Of a DNA stretch of 64,000 nucleotides, positions 7,053 through 16,011 are shown piece by piece (the stretch's first letter is position 1; each line of letters starts with the position of its first letter). The notes beneath the pieces are model-generated. The model saw nothing but the letters and a program-made list of their open reading frames with translations. It was not told where the DNA came from and did not search any database. The stretch comes from Nitrospirota bacterium (GTDB taxonomy: Bacteria; Nitrospirota; Thermodesulfovibrionia; Thermodesulfovibrionales; Dissulfurispiraceae), in the NCBI GenBank assembly GCA_016936655.1, contig JAFGXL010000020.1:50952-114951 (forward strand), in the 5' to 3' direction. The position numbers were made by a program, and so were the translations under genes.

Positions 7053-8750
7053 ATGCAGCTCACAGATAATGCTATAAAAATTCTAGAAGCCCGTTATCTG
7101 CTCAGAGATGAAAAGGGCGGGCTGATCGAGACGCCTGACCAGATGTTCAGGCGCGCATCAGCAACTGTAGCATCATCAGAGATTAATTATAAAAATGACG
7201 AAGCTGAGTGGGAAGATAAGTTTTTTGATCTTTTATCATCTCTTAGATTTCTTCCAAATTCACCAACGCTAATAAATGCTGGCAAGCATTTAGGACAGCT
7301 TGCAGCATGTTTTGTCCTTCCGCTAGATGACTCGATGAACAGCATCTTTGATACACTCAAAAATGCAGCGCTCATACTTCAGAGCGGCGGAGGCACAGGG
7401 TTCTCATTTTCTCACTTAAGGCCAAGGTCTGACACAGTCAAATCAACAGGCGGCATAGCCAGCGGTCCAGTATCTTTCATAAAGGTTTATAACACAGCTA
7501 CAGAAGTGATCAAACAGGGAGGCGCACGCAGGGGCGCCAACATGGGTGTGTTGAGTGTTAGTCATCCAGATATAATTGAGTTTGTCCGCGCTAAAAGAGA
7601 GCATAATCATCTCGAGAACTTCAACATATCTGTTGCTGTTACTGATGAGTTTATGGATGCACTAGCCAGAGATGACTACTATCAACTGATAAATCCACGC
7701 ACAAATGAAAAAAAAGCGATTATTTCGGCGAAAGAGATTTTTGACGAGATTGTGCTGAGTGCATGGGAGACAGGAGATCCGGGCCTGTTATTTGTTGACA
7801 AAATGAACAGAGCTAATCCTACTCCTCATATCGGCACATTTGAGACTACCAATCCGTGCGGTGAACAGCCGCTGCTTCCATTTGAAGCATGCGTATTAGG
7901 ATCTCTGAATCTCTCGGCATTTGTAAAAAACCAGGCTGTTGATTATGAATCTCTAGGTTGCGATATAACTACAGCTGTCAGGTTTCTTGATGATGCGATC
8001 GACGCCAGCGAGTATCCTCTTAAAGAGATAGAGCATATGCACAAGGGCAACAGAAAGATTGGGCTTGGAGTTATGGGCTGGGCTGATATGCTTGTGATGC
8101 TTGGCATCCCATACGACAGCAAAAAAGCTTTTTTGACAGCCAGAGAGATTATGGGCTTTATAAACAGAAAGTCAAAACAGGCATCAGCAGATCTGGCAAT
8201 GGAGCGCGGAGTATTTCCTAACTTCAAGGGTTCAATCTATGATTCTCCATCTATGCCAAGAGTAAGGAATGCTACGACAACCACGATAGCTCCTACAGGC
8301 TCGTTGTCTATAATAGCAGACTGTTCAAGCAGCATTGAGCCTATCTTCTCTCTTGCATACAAAAGGCATGTGATCGACTCTGAATTAATCGAGGTGAATA
8401 AATATTTCCTTGCAGCAGCAAGAAAATATGGTTTTGATAAAGATGAAATAATGGATCAGGTCATGCGTAAAGGCAGCTGCAGAGGTGTAAACGGCATTCC
8501 TTCAGAAATCAAAAAGATATTCAGGACAGCACATGAGATTAAACCTCTTGATCACATAGAGATGCAGGCAGCTTTTCAGGAGTATACCGACAATGCTGTA
8601 TCAAAGACTCTGAATCTTCCACACAGCGCAAGCAAAGAGGACGTTGCAGAGGCATTTTTGCTTGCCTATTCCAAAGGATTAAAAGGCATAACAATATTCA
8701 GATACGGATCAAAGAAGGGCACGCTATCTCACGGCAGGGAGAGTGAATGA
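7053..8750 (+). CDS. nrdJ: Adenosylcobalamin-dependent (class II) ribonucleotide reductase
   Basis: The 565-residue protein reduces ribonucleotides using a B12-derived radical, independently of oxygen. It shows the R1-like core: C86 in LAACFVLP and C280 in EACVLGSLNLS as the active-site disulfide pair, and C269 in NPCGEQPL as the thiyl-radical cysteine, with the QSGGGTGFSFS and GGARRGANMG loops. The C-terminus stops after FRYGSKKGTLS; the redox-relay cysteine pair often present in longer class II enzymes is absent. The ATG at 7053 is the first possible start after an in-frame stop and has no Shine-Dalgarno. Its stop overlaps the next gene by ATGA. Confidence 0.93.
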   Translation: MQLTDNAIKILEARYLLRDEKGGLIETPDQMFRRASATVASSEINYKNDEAEWEDKFFDLLSSLRFLPNSPTLINAGKHLGQLAACFVLPLDDSMNSIFDTLKNAALILQSGGGTGFSFSHLRPRSDTVKSTGGIASGPVSFIKVYNTATEVIKQGGARRGANMGVLSVSHPDIIEFVRAKREHNHLENFNISVAVTDEFMDALARDDYYQLINPRTNEKKAIISAKEIFDEIVLSAWETGDPGLLFVDKMNRANPTPHIGTFETTNPCGEQPLLPFEACVLGSLNLSAFVKNQAVDYESLGCDITTAVRFLDDAIDASEYPLKEIEHMHKGNRKIGLGVMGWADMLVMLGIPYDSKKAFLTAREIMGFINRKSKQASADLAMERGVFPNFKGSIYDSPSMPRVRNATTTTIAPTGSLSIIADCSSSIEPIFSLAYKRHVIDSELIEVNKYFLAAARKYGFDKDEIMDQVMRKGSCRGVNGIPSEIKKIFRTAHEIKPLDHIEMQAAFQEYTDNAVSKTLNLPHSASKEDVAEAFLLAYSKGLKGITIFRYGSKKGTLSHGRESE

Positions 8751-9505
8751 CAAATCTTATAATTAAAAAGTGCATAACAGCTTTTATTCTGCCGCCGGGT
8801 ATTTTTATATCTATACTTATGTTAATCTCGATCATCTTTTTTGTAAGGAAGAGATTCAAACCTGCATTTATATCTATGTTCTTGTTTATCACACTATGGA
8901 TATTTAGCATATTTCCTACCGCAGACATACTTTTAAAAGGACTCGAATCCGGTTATTCAATTCCGATAAATCCCAAGGGTGATCTCATAGTGCTGCTTGG
9001 CGGAGGTGTCATAGAAGACGCTCCTGATATTACAGGCATAGGGGTACCTTGTTCTGAATTTTATGCAAGGATTATAGCTGCTGTCAGACTTCAGAAGATG
9101 CTGAATGTTCCTGTTTTGATCTCTGGCGGAAAGGTTTTTAATTCCAATCCCGAGGCTCTAATAGTAAAGCGATTTCTTATTGATCTGGGCGTTCCTGCAC
9201 CAAAGATATATATAGAAGATGAGAGCAGAGATACGCTTGAAAATGCACTCAACACAAAGACAATTATAATTAAATACGGATTCAAAAATCCGCTGGTTGT
9301 AACGACAGCTCTGCATATGAGAAGGGCAGAACTCTGTTTTCAAAAAGCTGGACTTAAGATAAAACCTTACCCTGTAGGTTTTAAGACACTACAAGGCAGA
9401 CCGTATAGATGGTATAATTTTTTACCACATGCGGATAATATGGAAAATATATCAGCAGCAATGCATGAATATATAGGTTATCAATTTTATAAAATGGTTT
9501 ATTAG
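8747..9505 (+). CDS. YdcF/SanA/ElyC-type DUF218 membrane protein
   Basis: The 252-residue protein has two N-terminal hydrophobic helices (about residues 10-30 and 38-60) followed by a DUF218 domain: LIVLLGGGV, a serine-glycine LISGGK turn, a conserved acidic segment around ESRDTLENA, and VTTALHMRRA. ElyC and SanA relatives are linked to envelope integrity and lipid carrier metabolism in Gram-negative bacteria, but the activity is not established. It is coupled to nrdJ by a 4-nt overlap and followed 10 nt later by pdxJ. Function beyond the family is unknown. Confidence 0.8.
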   Translation: MTNLIIKKCITAFILPPGIFISILMLISIIFFVRKRFKPAFISMFLFITLWIFSIFPTADILLKGLESGYSIPINPKGDLIVLLGGGVIEDAPDITGIGVPCSEFYARIIAAVRLQKMLNVPVLISGGKVFNSNPEALIVKRFLIDLGVPAPKIYIEDESRDTLENALNTKTIIIKYGFKNPLVVTTALHMRRAELCFQKAGLKIKPYPVGFKTLQGRPYRWYNFLPHADNMENISAAMHEYIGYQFYKMVY

Positions 9506-9515
9506 GAGGGATTTT

Positions 9516-10250
9516 ATGATATTGGGAGTTAATGTAGATCATGTTGCGACAATCAGACAGGCTAGAAGAGGTACCGATCCTGATCCTGTAATGGCTGCGC
9601 CGCTTGCTATACTTGGCGGATCTGACGGGATAACCATTCATTTAAGAGAAGACAGACGGCATATCAATGACCGCGATCTTAGAATGATGAGAGAGATTGT
9701 TACAACTGAACTTAATCTCGAAATGGCAGCTACTGATGAGATGATCAAGATAGCTATAAAGACCAAACCGGATCTTGTCACTCTTGTTCCTGAAAAGAGA
9801 GAGGAGTTGACAACTGAGGGCGGATTGGATATGAAGAGGCAGTCTAATAATCTTAAAAGGGCAATATCTAGACTTCACAGGGCTGGAATCCCTGTGAGCC
9901 TTTTTATAAATCCAGACAGAAATGATATATCTCTTGCGCAAGCTGCAGGCGCTGATATGGTAGAAATACATACAGGTCTCTATTCAAACACAAAAGGCGA
10001 TAAGCAGGTAGGTGAGCTCGCCAGAGTTATTGATGCCGCAGCCGCAGCAAATAATTATGATCTTATGGTTAATGCAGGCCATGGACTAAATTATTTCAAT
10101 GTTTCATCAATAGCTTCTATCCCCGATATCAGAGGGCTTTATATAGGGCACAGCATAATCTCAAGAGCAGTATATATCGGACTTGAAAGGGCTGTTTCTG
10201 AGATGAAGGCGCTGATAAACAAGGCATTACTCGGCAGTCTTGTTGAGTAG
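9516..10250 (+). CDS. pdxJ: Pyridoxine 5'-phosphate synthase PdxJ
   Basis: The 244-residue TIM-barrel enzyme condenses 1-deoxyxylulose 5-phosphate with aminoacetone phosphate in the DXP-dependent vitamin B6 pathway. Motifs include the start MILGVNVDHVAT, RRGTDPDP, GITIHLREDRRHI and NAGHGLNY. GGAGGG (9505-9510) precedes the ATG at 9516. Sharing the substrate deoxyxylulose phosphate with thiG, it makes biochemical sense downstream of the thiamin genes, though nrdJ and a DUF218 gene intervene. Confidence 0.95.
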   Translation: MILGVNVDHVATIRQARRGTDPDPVMAAPLAILGGSDGITIHLREDRRHINDRDLRMMREIVTTELNLEMAATDEMIKIAIKTKPDLVTLVPEKREELTTEGGLDMKRQSNNLKRAISRLHRAGIPVSLFINPDRNDISLAQAAGADMVEIHTGLYSNTKGDKQVGELARVIDAAAAANNYDLMVNAGHGLNYFNVSSIASIPDIRGLYIGHSIISRAVYIGLERAVSEMKALINKALLGSLVE

Positions 10251-10280
10251 AGATTTCCAGCTATAAAACAAGAAGTTTTT

Positions 10281-10826
10281 TCAGTGATCCACAAATATCA
10301 GTTTGTCTGTCTCGAACCCGAGCGCTTTTGCTTTTGCGATGAGGATGCTTTTCAGCTCGTTGTCAATTTTTTGTGTTCGCGCAAGAATCCATAGATATGA
10401 TCTGTCAGGACCGCAGACCAGAGAGTATTGATAGTTTTTGTGGTCGAGCTCAAAGATTACATATGCTCCATAAAAAGGTCCGAAGAATGATACCTTTAGG
10501 TGACCGATGTCAGGACTTTTAACAAAGTATGCCTTGCCTTTTGCTTCTTTCCATTTGTTGCCTTTTTCTGAATATCCTCGATTTATAACCTTCACACTGC
10601 CATCATCAAGAAGGCTGTAGTCAGCGGATACTTTAGAGAGACCTCGTTCGAAAGAGTGGTCTAACCGCGCTATCTCGTACCAACGGCCAAGATATTTTTC
10701 AAGCACAAAATTTTCAACAGGCTTTATATTTTCTGGTATGCCTATACAGCTGCCAAGAAGCATACATAGAGCAGAAACAGCTCGTTTTGCGACAGTTTTA
10801 TAAAACGATCTTGTTTTCATATGCAT
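10281..10826 (-). CDS. blc: Outer-membrane lipocalin lipoprotein (Blc-like)
   Basis: The 181-residue protein starts with a basic-hydrophobic signal ending in LLGSC (lipobox cysteine C27), so it is a predicted lipoprotein. The mature part begins with the lipocalin signature YLGRWYEIARLDHSFERG and has further family landmarks (NRGY, GHLKVSFFGPFYG, YLWILART). Blc-type lipocalins bind lysophospholipids or fatty acids at the outer membrane. A second ATG two codons later is an equally good start. It converges on pdxJ and lies downstream of a LysE-family gene on the same strand. Confidence 0.9.
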   Translation of the reverse strand: MHMKTRSFYKTVAKRAVSALCMLLGSCIGIPENIKPVENFVLEKYLGRWYEIARLDHSFERGLSKVSADYSLLDDGSVKVINRGYSEKGNKWKEAKGKAYFVKSPDIGHLKVSFFGPFYGAYVIFELDHKNYQYSLVCGPDRSYLWILARTQKIDNELKSILIAKAKALGFETDKLIFVDH

Positions 10827-10905
10827 AATGTTCTCAATTGATATTATATATGATCAAAAATGTCGGCGCTAATTTTATTGATATTTCGACAAATAAAATA
10901 AGTAA

Positions 10906-11532
10906 TCAACCATTAGCTGACTTTAACAGCTTTAGCCCATCATAAAGAAGCATTGATGCAAGAGAAACAAGCAACAGACCTAAAAATCGCATTGTGTAGA
11001 CATATATTTTGCCTTTGAAAAAATCTTTAGACCTGCCTAATAATATTGCGATCATTATTTTAGATCCAACAAGAAAGAGATAAAAGCTTATTGTGAAACT
11101 CAAAAATGCGCAAATGCCTTGATTTATCGCTTTTGTCATAATCGGACCGCCTACGCTAAGCCAGAAGATATAAGGACTAGGGTTCAGGATATTAGCGAGC
11201 ATACCCTTACTCAGTGAGCGTTCTGCTGTTGTATTTACATCAATATTCAAGCTCTTTGACTTGAAACATTCATAAGCCATATACGACAGAAAGATGCAGC
11301 CGGAAATTGAAATGAACCCTAGTATGGCATCTGACCCAGAAATTTTTGACATTAGAAACATTGCTGCAATTATGATTGGTAGGTCAGTAAGAATGGGTGC
11401 TACGGCTATTTTAATTCCGGATTTAACTCCATGTCTGAGTGTTTCTGATATTACTAGCGCAAAAAGCGGGCCCGGAGTAAACCCTGAGGACAGGCCGATC
11501 AGTGTACCAAGTGTTAAAAAATATACCATCAT
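10906..11532 (-). CDS. LysE/RhtB-family amino-acid exporter
   Basis: The 208-residue protein has about six hydrophobic segments and the N-terminal family signature SSGFTPGPLFALV seen in LysE/RhtB exporters. The family moves amino acids or related small molecules out of the cytoplasm; the substrate cannot be read from the sequence. The start is at 11532, with another ATG one codon inward. It is divergent from acpS, and the roughly 120-bp gap between them holds the acpS promoter. Confidence 0.82.
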   Translation of the reverse strand: MMVYFLTLGTLIGLSSGFTPGPLFALVISETLRHGVKSGIKIAVAPILTDLPIIIAAMFLMSKISGSDAILGFISISGCIFLSYMAYECFKSKSLNIDVNTTAERSLSKGMLANILNPSPYIFWLSVGGPIMTKAINQGICAFLSFTISFYLFLVGSKIMIAILLGRSKDFFKGKIYVYTMRFLGLLLVSLASMLLYDGLKLLKSANG

Positions 11533-11580
11533 GCATCTTATCTGATGGGATTAATGTTGTCAAACCAGTAGCTGTACTTC

Positions 11581-11609
11581 TTGCATAGCATATGAAGTGA
11601 CAGTATAAT
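11581..11609 (+). promoter_or_regulatory. Promoter of acpS
   Basis: TTGCAT (11581-11586), a 17-bp spacer and a perfect TATAAT (11604-11609) lie upstream of acpS. The predicted start near 11616 leaves a leader of about 37 nt containing AGGAG. Confidence 0.65.
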
Positions 11610-11652
11610 GTTAAATATTTATATAAAGAGGCTATGCAAATCAGGAGATACA

Positions 11653-12045
11653 ATGATTCTTGGAATAGGCACAGACATTGTTGAGATCAAGAGGATTAAG
11701 CACGCGATTGCGCGCTGGGGCAACAGGTTAGTTGAAAGGATCTTTAGCCCAAGGGAGATAGAGTATTGCTACTCAAAGAGCGAACCTTCAACTCACTTTG
11801 CAGCACGCTTTGCAGCAAAAGAGGCATTGATAAAGGCGATTGGAACAAGCTCAATAGGTTCAGGTGCTGCTTATTCGTTAAAAAATATAGAGGTCTCAAA
11901 CAGCCAATCCGGCGCTCCAATGCTTGTGCTGAAGCCGGGTATTATAGATCAGGATAAATATGAGGGGTCACTTCGACTGCATCTGACACTTACGCATGAG
12001 CGTGAATATGCCTGCGCCTTTGTTGTTCTTGAAACAAATCGATAA
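11653..12045 (+). CDS. acpS: Holo-[acyl-carrier-protein] synthase AcpS
   Basis: The 130-residue phosphopantetheinyl transferase activates ACP for fatty-acid synthesis. It opens with MILGIGTDIVEI and contains FAARFAAKEALIKAIG, the Mg2+ and CoA-binding core, plus LTLTHEREYA near the C-terminus. An in-frame start at 11608 would add 15 unconserved residues; CAGGAG at 11642-11647 favours the ATG at 11653. Fatty-acid genes fabD, plsX and fabH occur elsewhere in the window. Confidence 0.94.
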   Translation: MILGIGTDIVEIKRIKHAIARWGNRLVERIFSPREIEYCYSKSEPSTHFAARFAAKEALIKAIGTSSIGSGAAYSLKNIEVSNSQSGAPMLVLKPGIIDQDKYEGSLRLHLTLTHEREYACAFVVLETNR

Positions 12046-12058
12046 TAAAAGGTATAAT
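12029..12058 (+). promoter_or_regulatory. Promoter of the etfBA-fabD operon
   Basis: TTGAAA (12029-12034), an 18-bp spacer and TATAAT (12053-12058) overlap the end of acpS. Transcription would begin near 12065, about 70 nt before etfB. Confidence 0.6.
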
Positions 12059-12137
12059 TTCAATCTTGAAAATCAAGAACCACTTCAACAAAAGTCTCGT
12101 GCTTTCAATCAATTAATAATATAGAAGGAGGGTTCGG

Positions 12138-12926
12138 GTGAGAATAATAGTTTTTGTAAAACAGGTTCCCGATACCGCTGAAGTAAAGATCAATCCAGAG
12201 ACAAATACACTTGTGCGCGAAGGTGTTCCAAGTATTATAAACCCATATGATGTCCATGCTCTTGAGGCTGCTCTACAGATACGCGACCATAAGGGCGGAA
12301 AGGTGATTGTTGTGACTATGGGTCCACCGCAGGCTGAAGATGCTCTCAGAGAGGCTGTATCCATGGGTGCGGATGAGGTCTTTCTGGTATCAGATAGGGC
12401 ATTTGCCGGGGCTGACACATGGGCAACTTCCTATGCTTTATACAGGGCTGCGGAGAAGATCGGTTTTGACATCATACTGTGCGGTAAACAGGCTATAGAC
12501 GGAGATACAGCGCAGGTTGGTCCAGAGACCGCAGAGTTTCTTAACATACCGCATATCTCTTACATCAGAAAAATTGAGGATGTGTCTGAAAGCTCCATAA
12601 AGGTACAGAGGCTGATGGACGACGGTTACGATATTGTTGAATCATCGCTTCCTCTGCTTATGACAGTTGTTAAAGAGATTAATACCCCTAGACTCCCATC
12701 TTTGAAGGGCAAGATGGCTGCAAAGAAGGCTGTTATAAATAAGCTTGATCTCGAGGCTCTCGGGGGCAAAGAAATAGAGGCCAATGTAGGACTTAAGGGA
12801 TCACCTACACAGGTCAGAAACATCTTTGCTCCGAAGTGCCAGGTCCAGAAGCGCGAATTGAGCGGAACACCAGAAGAGCAGGTGGCAGCTCTTGTTCAGG
12901 ATTTAAGGAGGATAAGATGCGCATAG
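12138..12926 (+). CDS. etfB: Electron transfer flavoprotein beta subunit
   Basis: The 262-residue protein is a canonical EtfB: start MRIIVFVKQVPDT, INPYDVHALEAAL, and GKQAIDGDTAQVGPETAEFL, the AMP/FAD-binding region. It pairs with EtfA to carry electrons between acyl-CoA dehydrogenases and quinone or, in anaerobes, ferredoxin. The start is GTG at 12138 with AAGGAGGG (12125-12132) upstream. It overlaps etfA by 10 nt. An acyl-CoA dehydrogenase at 24.4-25.6 kb is a candidate partner. Confidence 0.95.
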   Translation: MRIIVFVKQVPDTAEVKINPETNTLVREGVPSIINPYDVHALEAALQIRDHKGGKVIVVTMGPPQAEDALREAVSMGADEVFLVSDRAFAGADTWATSYALYRAAEKIGFDIILCGKQAIDGDTAQVGPETAEFLNIPHISYIRKIEDVSESSIKVQRLMDDGYDIVESSLPLLMTVVKEINTPRLPSLKGKMAAKKAVINKLDLEALGGKEIEANVGLKGSPTQVRNIFAPKCQVQKRELSGTPEEQVAALVQDLRRIRCA

Positions 12927-14113
12927 TTGTTATCTCTGACAAATGTGTTTCATGCGGAGTATGCGTTGATTCATGTCCGTTTTCAGCCATAGAGATGAGA
13001 GATGAGAAAGCGTTTATTACTGAAGGATGCCAGTTCTGCAGGGCATGTATGAGTGTATGTCCGGCAGGCGCAATTGTTGAGAAGGCAGAAGAGGGAGATG
13101 CAAAAACTGTAGCAGACCTTTCTGCATATAGTGGTGTATGGGTGTTTGCTGAGCAGCGCGAAGGGAAGATATCCGGAGTGTCTTATGAACTGCTCGGAGC
13201 CGGCAGACGTCTCGCAAATGACAGGGGCACATATCTTGCGGCTGTTCTTCTCGGCGGTACAGTTGAGCATACGGATGATCTTATAAAATGGGGCGCTGAG
13301 AAGGTTTATCTCTGCTCTGACCCTATACTTGAAAAGTTTAATGATGAGCCTTATTCACAGGCAATGATATCTTTGATACAGCAGTACAAGCCGGAGATAG
13401 TGCTTGCCGGAGCCACGCCTATTGGCCGTTCATTTATTCCCAGAGTTGCTGCATCACTGCGCACTGGGCTGACTGCTGACTGCACATCACTGGAAATTGA
13501 CAAAGAATCAGGCAATCTTCTGCAGGTGCGGCCTGCTTTTGGCGGCAACATCATGGCAACAATACTCTGCCCAAACCACAGGCCTCAGATAGCTACTGTA
13601 AGACCAAGGGTTATGAAGAGAGACGAGTATGATGAGTCCAGGAAGGGTGAGATTATAAATGTGGATCTTCCTTCTCTCACAACAAGAACCAAGGTACTTG
13701 ATACAGTGAAAGAGGTGTCTGAATGCATGCTCAACCTGCAGGAAGCAGAGGTGATAGTTGCCGGCGGTCGAGGAATGGCAGACCCCAAAGGATTCAAGAT
13801 GCTCGAAGAACTTGCGGAATTATTGGGCGGCGCTGTTGGAGCATCGAGGGCAGCTGTTGATGAAGGCTGGGTATCGTACAGCCACCAGGTAGGCCAGACA
13901 GGCAAAACTGTATGTCCAAAAATCTATATTGCATGCGGCATATCAGGTGCAGTGCAGCATATGGTAGGCATGCAGTCATCAGACATGATAATAGCTATAA
14001 ACAAAAATCCAGAGGCTCCAATATTCAGTGCCGCAACTTACTACATTGTTGGCGATGTGAACGAGATAGTTCCTATGATGATTAAACAGCTTAAAGAGGC
14101 GAGCCAATCATGA
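12917..14113 (+). CDS. etfA: Electron transfer flavoprotein alpha subunit with N-terminal 2[4Fe-4S] ferredoxin domain
   Basis: Residues 1-65 are a bacterial ferredoxin domain with two complete motifs (C10, C13, C16, C20 and C38, C41, C44, C48, each CX2CX2CX3CP). The rest is standard EtfA, with the FAD-binding C-terminal part (GGRGM, GASRAAVDEGW, QVGQTGKTV, GISGAVQH). Ferredoxin-fused EtfA occurs in anaerobes, for example in the caffeyl-CoA reductase complex, and suggests an additional electron route to iron-sulfur partners. The ATG at 12917 is chosen because AAGGAGG (12905-12911) precedes it; an upstream in-frame start would be read through etfB. Confidence 0.94.
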   Translation: MRIVVISDKCVSCGVCVDSCPFSAIEMRDEKAFITEGCQFCRACMSVCPAGAIVEKAEEGDAKTVADLSAYSGVWVFAEQREGKISGVSYELLGAGRRLANDRGTYLAAVLLGGTVEHTDDLIKWGAEKVYLCSDPILEKFNDEPYSQAMISLIQQYKPEIVLAGATPIGRSFIPRVAASLRTGLTADCTSLEIDKESGNLLQVRPAFGGNIMATILCPNHRPQIATVRPRVMKRDEYDESRKGEIINVDLPSLTTRTKVLDTVKEVSECMLNLQEAEVIVAGGRGMADPKGFKMLEELAELLGGAVGASRAAVDEGWVSYSHQVGQTGKTVCPKIYIACGISGAVQHMVGMQSSDMIIAINKNPEAPIFSAATYYIVGDVNEIVPMMIKQLKEASQS

Positions 14114-15045
14114 AAATAGCATTCGTATTCCCAGGGCAGGGCTCGCAGTCAGTAGGCATGGGCAAGGATCTTTTTGAAAACCTTGAGGCTGTAAAAAGTT
14201 TGTATTCTGTTGCTTACGAGATGCTTGATTATGATCTTGCAGAGCTCAGCTTTGACGGACCTGCTGAAGAACTTAATAAGACCTCAAAAACACAGCCATG
14301 CCTGCTCACAGCCAGTGTAGCTGCTCATGTAGCCCTTGTCGGCAAGGGGATAATGCCTGATGCAGTAGCAGGCCACAGTCTTGGTGAATACTCTGCACTG
14401 GTTGCTGCCGGAAGCATAGCATTCAGAGATGCTGTAAGGCTTACGGAGCAGAGAGGAATGATCATGCAGGATGCCGTTCCTGAAGGCAAAGGGCTTATGG
14501 CAGCTATTTTAGGACTGGACAGAAAAATACTAGATGAGATATGCGCTAATATAACATCAGGTTATGTGGCAGCAGCAAACTATAACTGCCCCGGGCAGAT
14601 TGTTATATCGGGAGAAAGGGAAGCTGTAGAGGAAGCGATGGCGAGAGCTAAAGATGTTGGAGCAAAGAGAGCTCTGCCGCTTTCTGTAAGCGTGCCGTCT
14701 CATTCCAAGCTTATGCTCGAAGCAGGACTAAAATTCAGCAAAGTTCTTGATACCACAACCATAAGGAATGCATCAGTATCTTTTGTTAACAATACAGACG
14801 CAAAGTTCGTCTCCAATGCAGATGAGATAAAAGATTCGCTGGTCAGGCAGATGAGCCAGTCTGTACTTTGGGAAGATTGTGTGTCTGAGCTGATAAAATC
14901 AGGGGTCGATGTTTTTATAGAGATGGGGCCGGGTAAGGTACTCTCGGGATTGATCAAGAGAATAGACAGCAGCGTTAAGTTGTTTAATGTTGAGAATATG
15001 GAGTCGCTCGAAAATACGGCTGCTGATATAAATAGTCTGAAATAA
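14110..15045 (+). CDS. fabD: Malonyl-CoA:ACP transacylase FabD
   Basis: The 311-residue enzyme moves malonyl from CoA to ACP for fatty-acid elongation. It has FPGQGSQ at the N-terminus, the nucleophile motif GHSLGE with S90, and the conserved histidine in SVPSHSKLM, with EMGPGKVL at the C-terminal end. The ATG overlaps the etfA stop (ATGA), so it is translationally coupled to the flavoprotein genes. The rest of a fab cluster is not here; fabH and plsX lie at 48-50 kb. Confidence 0.95.
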   Translation: MKIAFVFPGQGSQSVGMGKDLFENLEAVKSLYSVAYEMLDYDLAELSFDGPAEELNKTSKTQPCLLTASVAAHVALVGKGIMPDAVAGHSLGEYSALVAAGSIAFRDAVRLTEQRGMIMQDAVPEGKGLMAAILGLDRKILDEICANITSGYVAAANYNCPGQIVISGEREAVEEAMARAKDVGAKRALPLSVSVPSHSKLMLEAGLKFSKVLDTTTIRNASVSFVNNTDAKFVSNADEIKDSLVRQMSQSVLWEDCVSELIKSGVDVFIEMGPGKVLSGLIKRIDSSVKLFNVENMESLENTAADINSLK

Positions 15046-15066
15046 AATAAGTATAAGGAGTTTGTT

Positions 15067-15993
15067 ATGAACAGCAGAGTTTCTGTAATAGGAGCGGGCA
15101 ATGTCGGGGCATCTCTTGCTCAGATGATTGTTCAGTCAGGGATTTCTGACTGCGTACTGTTTGATATTATGGAGGGTGTGCCACAGGGCAAGGCGCTCGA
15201 TCTTTCTGAAGCTTGTCCTTTATGGAGTTCAGCATCATCAATTAAAGGTACAAGCAGTTATGAGGATACAGCAGAGTCTGATGTTGTAATAATAACAGCA
15301 GGATTTCCAAGAAAGCCCGGCATGAGCAGAGATGATCTTCTGACAGCAAATGCCGAGGTTGTTTCAACCGTTGCACAGAATGCAGCAAAGTATTCTCCAG
15401 ATGCTGTATTTATAGTCGTAACAAATCCTATGGATGTAATGACACAAGTTGCATTTGTGAAATCAGGATTCAAGCATGAAAAAGTTATAGGAATGGGAGC
15501 TATACTCGATTCAGCCAGGTTCAGGACATTTGTTGCATGGGAGCTTGGAGTGTCTTGTCAGGATGTTGAGGCGCTTGTTTTGGGAGGCCATGGAGATCTT
15601 ATGGTTCCTATGCCCAGATTCACAACTGTAAAGGGAGTGTCGATAACAGAGCTGCTCAGCGCAGACAGAATAGATGCGCTTGTTCAGAGAACCAGACAGG
15701 GAGGAGCAGAGATCGTTGTCCTTTTAAAGACAGGCAGCGCTTATTATGCTCCGGCTGCATCAGCATTTGAAATGGTTAAGTGTATACTTCTGGATGAAAA
15801 GAGGATGCTTCCATGCGCTGCATATCTTAATGGCCAATATGGAGTAAATGGCTACTATGCCGGAGTGCCTGTTGTGCTTGGAAGATCAGGAGTCGAAAAA
15901 ATAATAGAACTTAAGTTTAATGAACAGGAGATCGCGGATTTTGATAAGTCGATAAAATCTGTTCAGGAACTTGTTCAGAAACTTGGTATATAA
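15067..15993 (+). CDS. mdh: Malate dehydrogenase (LDH-like type)
   Basis: The 308-residue protein has a Rossmann start VIGAGNVGAS, the mobile substrate loop GFPRKPGMSRDD with R82 and R88, R151 in DSARFRTF, and the catalytic H175 in GGHGDLMVP. Arginine in the substrate loop marks malate rather than lactate specificity. The enzyme interconverts malate and oxaloacetate with NAD(H). It follows fabD by 21 nt and is followed by ndk, probably within the same transcript. Confidence 0.94.
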   Translation: MNSRVSVIGAGNVGASLAQMIVQSGISDCVLFDIMEGVPQGKALDLSEACPLWSSASSIKGTSSYEDTAESDVVIITAGFPRKPGMSRDDLLTANAEVVSTVAQNAAKYSPDAVFIVVTNPMDVMTQVAFVKSGFKHEKVIGMGAILDSARFRTFVAWELGVSCQDVEALVLGGHGDLMVPMPRFTTVKGVSITELLSADRIDALVQRTRQGGAEIVVLLKTGSAYYAPAASAFEMVKCILLDEKRMLPCAAYLNGQYGVNGYYAGVPVVLGRSGVEKIIELKFNEQEIADFDKSIKSVQELVQKLGI

Positions 15994-16011
15994 ATATCAT
16001 CAGGAGGGAAC

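Noticed and set aside
12061..12137. Small hairpin CTTGAAAATCAAG in the etfB leader
   Set aside because: Only a 4-bp stem without a T-run; no regulatory class is recognisable.
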